DNA of 64,000 nucleotides, from assembly GCF_002864685.1 (NCBI RefSeq), contig NZ_NMQZ01000023.1, positions 24,769 to 88,768 on the forward strand. The letters run 5' to 3'. Made by a program: the position numbers and the translations under genes. The notes under the pieces were generated by a model. It saw only the letters and a program-made list of their open reading frames with translations, was not told the DNA's origin and searched no databases. This document shows positions 60,346 through 64,000 of this stretch, in pieces. Position 1 is the stretch's first letter, and every line of letters starts with the position of its first letter. This stretch comes from Alloalcanivorax mobilis. GTDB lineage: Bacteria > Pseudomonadota > Gammaproteobacteria > Pseudomonadales > Alcanivoracaceae.

Positions 60346-62319
60346 TCAACCCGCCGTGCCGCGCGCAAGGGCGTAGGCGGTGTACTCGTCAATGCTTTCC
60401 GGGTTGGCCATGGCGTCCGGGTTGGCCACCTTGTCCAGGGATTGGCCGAGCAGCAGTTTCTTGATCGGCAGCTCCATTTTTTTGCCGGTCAGGGTGCGCG
60501 GCACCGCGCCCACGGCAATGATCTCGTTGGGCACGTGACGGGCGGAAAGTTGCTCGCGGATGGCCGCGTTGATGCGCCCTTTCAGATCATCGTCCAGCGC
60601 CGCCCCTTCCCGCAGCACCACGAACAACGGCATGAACGAATCCCGGCCCAGGTACTCCAGGTCCACCACCAGGCTGTCGAGCACGTCGTCGATTTCCTCC
60701 ACCACCCGATAGATTTCGCTGGTGCCCATGCGGATGCCATGGCGGTTGATGGTGGTGTCGGAGCGGCCATAGATGATCGCGCCCCCGCGCGGCGTGATGC
60801 GTATCCAGTCGCCGTGGCGCCAGACGCCGGGGAACACGTCGAAGTAGCTGTCGCGGTAGCGCTCGCCGTTGTCATCGTTCCAGAAATACAGCGGCATGGA
60901 GGGCATCGGCCGGGTCACCACCAGCTCACCAACCTGGTCGTCGAGAATCGCGCCATCGTCGCCCATCGCGTAGACCGCCGTGCCCAGATAACGGCACTGC
61001 ATCTCGCCGGGGTACACCGGCACGATCGGGCAGGCGCCGACGTAGGCGGAAGCCACATCGGTGCCGCCACTGATGGCCCCGACCATGACGTCGCCGAGTT
61101 GATCCATGATCCAGCGATAGCCCTCTTCCGGCAGCGGTGAGCCGGTGGACCCCACCGAACGCAAACGCTCGCTTTTGAGCCATTGGCGCGGCTCCACGCC
61201 GGCTTTCTTGCAGTTGAGGAAATAGGCCGCCCCGGCACCGAAGAAGGTCATTTCGGTTTCCTCGGCGAACCGCCACAGCGTGCCCAGATCCGGGTAGCCG
61301 GGGTTGCCGTCGTAAAGACAGATGGTGGCGCCGGTCAGCAGGCCGGACATCTGCGAATTCCACATGATCCAGCCGGTGGTGGTGAACCACATGTAGCGGT
61401 CTCGTGGGCCGAGATCCAATTGCAGCGCATGATCCTGCAAGCCTTCGATCAGCGCGCCGCCGTGGCCGTGCACGATCGGCTTGGGCATGCCGGTGGTGCC
61501 AGAGGAATACACCACCCACAGCGGATGATCGAACGGCACCTGCTCGAACCGCATCGGCGCCTCGCCGGCCAGCATCGATTGCCAGCTCAGGGCGCCGGGC
61601 AACGATGCCTGAGGATTCAGATACGGCAGCAACACCACCTGCTCCAGGGTGGGCAGTTGGTCGCGCAGGCCAGCCACCACCGACAAGCGATCAAAATCCT
61701 TGCCACCGTAGCGGTAGCCGTCCACGGCGATCATCACTTTCGGGTCGATCTGCCGGAAACGGTCGAGCACGCTGCGCGTGCCCATGTCCGGCGAACAGCT
61801 CGACCAGATCGCCCCCAGGCTGGCGACCGCGAAAAACGCCACCATGGTCTCCGGCAGATTGGGTAAGTAGGCCACCACCCGGTCGCCCGGCCCCACGCCC
61901 TGCTCCCGCAATGAGGCGGCCATGGCGGCCACGTCGGCCTGCAACTGCCCCCAAGAAAGTGTTTGCAGCCCGCGTATTTCCGAGCGTGACAGAATCGCCG
62001 GGCGCTGTGGCTGATCAGCGTGGAAGCGGAACAATTGCTCCGCCAGATTGAGCCGCGCCCCGGGAAACCAGACCGCGCCGGGCATGCGCTCGCTTTCCAG
62101 CACCGCGCTGTAGGGCTGCGAATGGCGGATATCAAAATACCGCCAGAGAGATTCGTAAAAGCCTTCCAGATCGTCCACCGACCAGCGCCACAGGGCCTGG
62201 TAGTCGTCAAAGGTCAGGCCTTTTTCCTGTTTCAGCCAGCCCATGTAATCGGTGATGCGGCTGTTGGCGATGCGCTCGGCATCCGGCCGCCACAGCGGCG
62301 TGAGTTCGGTATTGGTCAT
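60346..62319 (-). CDS. Acetoacetyl-CoA synthetase
   Basis: A 657-residue ANL enzyme of the acetoacetate-CoA ligase type. It has the long N-terminal ACAS_N region (LTPLWRPDAERIANSRITDY, YFDIRHSQPYSAVL), ATP loop VVYSSGTTGMPKPIVHGHGG, YRDSYFDVFPGVWRHGDWI, GRSDTTINRHGIRMGTSEIY and the catalytic Lys in TLTGKKMELPIKK. It activates acetoacetate for ketone body or branched amino acid use. It interrupts the aat-bpt pair that is adjacent in Pseudomonas. Confidence 0.92.
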   Translation of the reverse strand: MTNTELTPLWRPDAERIANSRITDYMGWLKQEKGLTFDDYQALWRWSVDDLEGFYESLWRYFDIRHSQPYSAVLESERMPGAVWFPGARLNLAEQLFRFHADQPQRPAILSRSEIRGLQTLSWGQLQADVAAMAASLREQGVGPGDRVVAYLPNLPETMVAFFAVASLGAIWSSCSPDMGTRSVLDRFRQIDPKVMIAVDGYRYGGKDFDRLSVVAGLRDQLPTLEQVVLLPYLNPQASLPGALSWQSMLAGEAPMRFEQVPFDHPLWVVYSSGTTGMPKPIVHGHGGALIEGLQDHALQLDLGPRDRYMWFTTTGWIMWNSQMSGLLTGATICLYDGNPGYPDLGTLWRFAEETEMTFFGAGAAYFLNCKKAGVEPRQWLKSERLRSVGSTGSPLPEEGYRWIMDQLGDVMVGAISGGTDVASAYVGACPIVPVYPGEMQCRYLGTAVYAMGDDGAILDDQVGELVVTRPMPSMPLYFWNDDNGERYRDSYFDVFPGVWRHGDWIRITPRGGAIIYGRSDTTINRHGIRMGTSEIYRVVEEIDDVLDSLVVDLEYLGRDSFMPLFVVLREGAALDDDLKGRINAAIREQLSARHVPNEIIAVGAVPRTLTGKKMELPIKKLLLGQSLDKVANPDAMANPESIDEYTAYALARGTAG

Positions 62320-62507
62320 GGTGCTCTCCCGGGGCCGGCGCGCGCGGCGAGCGCCAACGGAGCGCTCGAACCGGGTTCCGGCATTGTTGTTTTCTCCACG
62401 GGCCTGTACTGACAGCCCGCGACGGCAAACAGACTAGCCAAGTGCGCGACGCGAGGAAAGCGCCGTGATGGTGTTCGCTGCGCCACCGCTGAGCTACACT
62501 CAAAGCC

Positions 62508-63236
62508 ATGAGCGATCTCTCCGAACTGCGATTTTTCCGCACCCCCGCACACCCCTGCAGCTACCTTGAGGGGCGGCAGGCAGCAACGTTGTTCGTCGAT
62601 CCGCAGACCCGCCTCGACGGCGACCTCTACGGGGCTCTGTCGCGACTGGGCTTTCGGCGCAGTGGCGAATACCTGTATCGACCGCACTGCGAAGGCTGCC
62701 AGGCGTGCATACCGGCGCGGGTACGGGCGGCGGATTTCCAACCGCGTCGCCGCCACCGCCGTCTGATCGAACAGAATCGGGACTTGCGGGTGAACGAAGA
62801 GCCGGCCCGCTACACCCGCGAGATCTACAGCCTTTACGCCCGCTACATTGACGGCCGCCATTGCGATGGCGACATGTACCCGCCCTCGGAAGAACAGTTC
62901 ACCAGTTTTCTCACCTGCGACTGGGCCGACACGCGCTTCCATTGCTTCCGCTCACCGCAGGGCGAGCTGCTGGCGGTGGCGGTCACCGACCATCTCGACG
63001 ATGGCCTGTCGGCGGTCTATACCTTCTTCGACCCCGCCCAGGCCCGCCGCGGCCTGGGCGTCCACGCTCTGCTCTGGCAAATCGGCGCCTGCCAGCGCCT
63101 CGGGCTGCCTTATCTCTATCTGGGTTACTGGATCCGGCAATGCCAGAAGATGAACTACAAGAGCCAATACCGCCCTCTGGAACTGTTTCGGCAAGGCCAG
63201 TGGCGCGAATACAACGACGCCCCGCCGCCGGCCTGA
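62508..63236 (+). CDS. bpt: Aspartate/glutamate leucyltransferase
   Basis: A 242-residue ATE-type transferase (Bpt class) that adds Leu to N-terminal Asp or Glu. The Cys-rich N-terminal motif [18 protein letters not shown] and [10 protein letters not shown], with [13 protein letters not shown] and [19 protein letters not shown], are typical. No ribosome site precedes the ATG, and a TACACT box ends only seven bases upstream, so translation may be leaderless. It belongs to the same N-degron route as aat. Confidence 0.96.
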   Translation: MSDLSELRFFRTPAHPCSYLEGRQAATLFVDPQTRLDGDLYGALSRLGFRRSGEYLYRPHCEGCQACIPARVRAADFQPRRRHRRLIEQNRDLRVNEEPARYTREIYSLYARYIDGRHCDGDMYPPSEEQFTSFLTCDWADTRFHCFRSPQGELLAVAVTDHLDDGLSAVYTFFDPAQARRGLGVHALLWQIGACQRLGLPYLYLGYWIRQCQKMNYKSQYRPLELFRQGQWREYNDAPPPA

Positions 63237-63267
63237 GCGGCGACTCCCCGATCCGCCTTATTTGGCT

Positions 63268-63296
63268 TTGCAGCCCGCCGCCATTTACGGCACAAT
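63268..63296 (+). promoter_or_regulatory. Candidate infA promoter
   Basis: TTGCAG (63268-63273) and CACAAT (63291-63296) with a 17-base spacer, about 40 bases before the infA start. Matches to consensus are four of six in each box. Confidence 0.45.
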
Positions 63297-63336
63297 TGCG
63301 CTCCCTCTGAAGCCGAGAACTCAGGACAGTCACTGG

Positions 63337-63555
63337 ATGGCGAAAGAAGAGCAGATTGAATTGGAAGGGGTGGTCATGGAAACCCTGCCCAATACCATGT
63401 TCCGCGTGAAGCTGGACAACGGTCATATCATCACCGCCCATATCTCCGGAAAGATGCGCAAATTCTATATCCGCATTCTCACCGGCGACCGCGTCAAGGT
63501 GGATATGTCTCCCTACGATCTGAGCAAGGGTCGTATTACCTTCCGGATGAAATAA
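63337..63555 (+). CDS. infA: Translation initiation factor IF-1
   Basis: A 72-residue S1/OB-fold protein: [40 protein letters not shown], then [20 protein letters not shown]. It binds the ribosomal A site during initiation. Full standard length with the start at 63337. It is followed by a strong terminator. Confidence 0.98.
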   Translation: MAKEEQIELEGVVMETLPNTMFRVKLDNGHIITAHISGKMRKFYIRILTGDRVKVDMSPYDLSKGRITFRMK

Positions 63556-63594
63556 CCCTCCGGCGGGTCCACCCGAGAGAACATGGCACCGACG

Positions 63595-63621
63595 AAAAAC
63601 CCGGCCAGATGCCGGGTTTTT
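63595..63621 (+). terminator. Intrinsic terminator of infA
   Basis: AAAAACCCGGC and GCCGGGTTTTT form a perfect 11-pair stem with loop CAGAT, 39 bases after the infA stop. The A and T runs make it work in both directions. Confidence 0.9.
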
Positions 63622-63661
63622 GCGTTGGCGTGTGTTTTTGGGGCGGGTCGGGGACCCGGCC

Positions 63662-63870
63662 GGAACAGGGAACCGGTTGAAGAGAACCGATTGGAACAGC
63701 GCGGGCTGGGCTCGCGGTACACTGAACGGTCGTGCCCGCGCACCAGCCTCCGACCGCCCCCATCACCGGCAAGGGCGGAACGGCGTTCCTACACTCCAAG
63801 CTCCGAATGCAACGCGCCGCGCGCGCTCATCGGCGCGGCTTGCCCTGTTCCCTTCAACCTGCTCCCTGTT
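63662..63870. repeat. Heptamer inverted-repeat element C (diverged)
   Basis: Left arm of 7-base units (GGAACAG, GGAACCG, GTTGAAG, AGAACCG, ATTGGAA; 63662-63696) then CGCGGGC; right arm CCCTGTT, CCCTTCA, ACCTGCT, CCCTGTT (63843-63870). Same plan as elements A and B, including internal GGTCGTGCCCGCGCACC, but with other unit sequences. Confidence 0.65.
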
Positions 63871-64000
63871 CCACGCCTTCGCCACCGATAAAAAAAGGTT
63901 CATCGCGGAATAGCGGGAAGTTTCTTTTGGTTCGCGGTTGGGCCGCTCCATTGGGGACGCGGGACAAGGACGGTGCCTTCCGGGACCGCTCAAGCCCCGC
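63871..64000. other. Right edge, no feature recognised
   Basis: No convincing gene, RNA or promoter is seen in the last 130 bases. Open frames across 63580-63990 have no family resemblance and overlap the repeat element. Confidence 0.5.

Noticed and set aside
63583..63993. Small coding regions after infA
   Set aside because: Several overlapping frames on both strands, no ribosome sites, no similarity, and they lie in a repeat element.

Overview
The window looks like chromosome of a GC-rich gammaproteobacterium close to Pseudomonadales/Alcanivoracaceae. Two blocks keep the gene order known from Pseudomonas: gacA(uvrY)-uvrC-pgsA-tRNA-Gly/Cys/Leu-hybrid kinase on the left, and yccA-tusDCB-ybiB-cysG-serS-rarA-lolA-ftsK-trxB-aat-bpt-infA on the right. 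Between them is a 23 kb accessory island for acyl-CoA and dicarboxylate catabolism. The genus is an inference; the class is well supported.

Layout. (1) About 1-8.5 kb, minus strand: type II secretion genes gspE-F-G-H-I-J-K-L-M, followed by a truncated membrane protein at the left edge; gspC, gspD and gspN are not here. (2) 8.5-15.4 kb, minus strand: a signalling cassette (three-receiver hybrid histidine kinase, CheR, REC protein, CheB, REC-PAS-PilZ protein) whose last gene stops one base before gspE starts. (3) 15.6-19.3 kb: a tRNA-Gly/Cys/Leu operon with its own promoter, then pgsA, uvrC and uvrY/gacA. (4) 19.5-22.5 kb, plus strand: cstA, a very small protein ending in Cys-Cys, and an ArsA/Get3-type ATPase, all overlapping. 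(5) 22.5-47 kb: the catabolic island. It holds a hotdog thioesterase and GntR regulator sharing an operator; a long leftward set of acyl-CoA ligases, acyl-CoA dehydrogenases, SDRs, MaoC/FAS1-type hydratases, SCP2-type thiolase, an AraC regulator, a tripartite tricarboxylate transporter (TctAB plus two TctC binding proteins), and a Cys-less thiolase with a DUF35 partner; and a rightward operon (hydratase, MmgE/PrpD, acyl-CoA dehydrogenase, CaiB transferase, CitE lyase) matching the itaconate-degradation gene set. (6) 47-64 kb: tRNA-Ser, a small monooxygenase, then the conserved housekeeping block.

How it may work together. The 13-base palindromic core GTATACTGTATAC occurs twice: in front of the GntR gene and, 18 kb away, in the divergent promoter between the leftward SDR operon and the rightward itaconate-type operon. 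This makes the GntR protein the likely regulator of the island. The AraC gene sits in an operon with the transporter. I infer that the island takes up and activates a branched or dicarboxylic acid and breaks it down by beta-oxidation-like and retro-aldol steps, with a citramalyl-CoA-type cleavage at the end.

Non-coding structure is also notable. A family of intergenic elements is built from 7-base tandem repeats arranged as terminal inverted repeats (near 50.8, 53.9 and 63.7 kb), and a 31-bp inverted repeat takes in the 3' end of tRNA-Ser.
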